Source: Saccoglossus kowalevskii | Lineage: Eukaryota > Hemichordata > Enteropneusta > Harrimaniidae | Assembly: GCF_000003605.2 (NCBI RefSeq) | Contig: NW_003134841.1 | Coordinates: forward strand, 373,664 to 392,077 | Reading direction: 5' to 3' | DNA: 18,414 nt | Shown here: positions 17,922-18,414 of the stretch, piece after piece | Layout: each line of letters starts with the position of its first letter | Numbering within the stretch: the stretch's first letter is position 1 | Position numbers and translations under genes: made by a program | Notes under the pieces: model-generated | Seen by the model: the letters and a program-made list of their open reading frames with translations, nothing else | What the model was told of the DNA's origin: nothing | The model's database searches: none

Positions 17922-18152
17922 TACCATCATTTTTTTTTAATTATTTTGTAATTATGTTTTAATTGGCTTTTTTTTTTAATTTTTTCAATTATTTTTAATA
18001 GGTCACGAAAGATTTTTCAGAATGCATCGTAGAGGGCGTTCTCATACACGCACACATATAAGGTAATAAATCCACGGCATTTTGAAAACTAACGGAGTTT
18101 ATTGCACAGAAGAAGTAAACAAGAATGAAATATTGACATGGAGTATACATTC

Positions 18153-18350
18153 ATGGCGTGATTGAGTTTTTTTTTTAACGTCACGAAAAAACAAACATAT
18201 GATGTGAGTAAGGAAAATAGTTGCATAGCGTGTAAATGTTTAGCGTGATTAAATATTTCTTAATACCTCGAAAAATACGTACATACATGTAAATGTGTGG
18301 CGTGGTTAAATTTATTTTAACGCCACGAAAAATACGAGTACATAAACGAT
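18153..18350 (+). repeat. Degenerate 57-bp tandem repeat with a hairpin in each unit
   Basis: Units start near 18153, 18239 and 18296. The second is 57 bases; the first is longer by about 29. Shared pieces are GGCGTGATTAAA, TTTTAACGCCACGAAAAATACG and ACATGTAAATG in order. In unit 3, GTGGCG and TTAAA (18297-18310) pair with TTTAA and CGCCAC (18316-18326), giving a stem with a 3-base bulge. The window ends shortly after, so the array may continue. Confidence 0.75.
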
Positions 18351-18414
18351 TCGATTAAAAACATGGAAGAGTAAAAAGTCAAAAGTGAACAATCAAAAAT
18401 AATTAATTCTATTT

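Overview
This is an AT-rich eukaryotic window, very probably from an animal and more likely an invertebrate than a vertebrate. There is no long open reading frame, no operon and no bacterial gene spacing. Coding signal comes as short exon-sized pieces bounded by GT/AG splice signals. The rest is degenerate interspersed repeats, small inverted repeats and low-complexity AT stretches. I cannot name the species. An expanded LRAT/NC-domain family is known from several marine invertebrates, but that is only a hint.

The one gene I can identify with confidence is on the minus strand at 10447-12174. Three exons (12084-12174, 11515-11659, 10447-10678) splice with matching phases into a complete 155-residue protein of the LRAT / H-rev107 (NlpC/P60-like) family. 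It carries both histidine motifs and the NCEHF cysteine motif. The start codon has an in-frame stop just upstream, and a good splice acceptor lies 37 bases 5' of the ATG, suggesting a 5' UTR intron.

Downstream of it on the same strand are further exon-like pieces of unknown function: a phase-matched pair (10312-10417 and 10059-10132) and a second phase-matched pair (6654-6748 and 6239-6349, the latter ending in a stop). They may be parts of one gene whose middle exons I could not find. Plus-strand exon-like pieces lie at 6790-6910, 8135-8286 and 8637-8790, so genes on opposite strands may be interleaved here.

Layout. 1-1055: no gene seen. 1056-1341 and 3953-4171: two copies of one dispersed repeat. 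2318-2722 and 3144-3934: degenerate tandem units of about 300 bp whose ends carry an exact 17-bp motif in inverted orientation. 4172-5502: AT-rich, with a perfect 28-base palindrome-like site at 4602-4629. 5503-5946: a less AT-rich island, open on the plus strand and carrying a hydrophobic segment plus basic tail on the minus strand. 6239-12211: the gene-bearing part. 12590-13184: a hairpin and two small hAT-like MITEs. 13630-13960: a strand-ambiguous exon beside a tRNA-like SINE fragment. 14000-16000: nothing identifiable. 16215-16833: two weak exon candidates and a repeated GATTATAAGCCC motif. 17740-18350: short direct repeats and a hairpin-bearing 57-bp tandem repeat.
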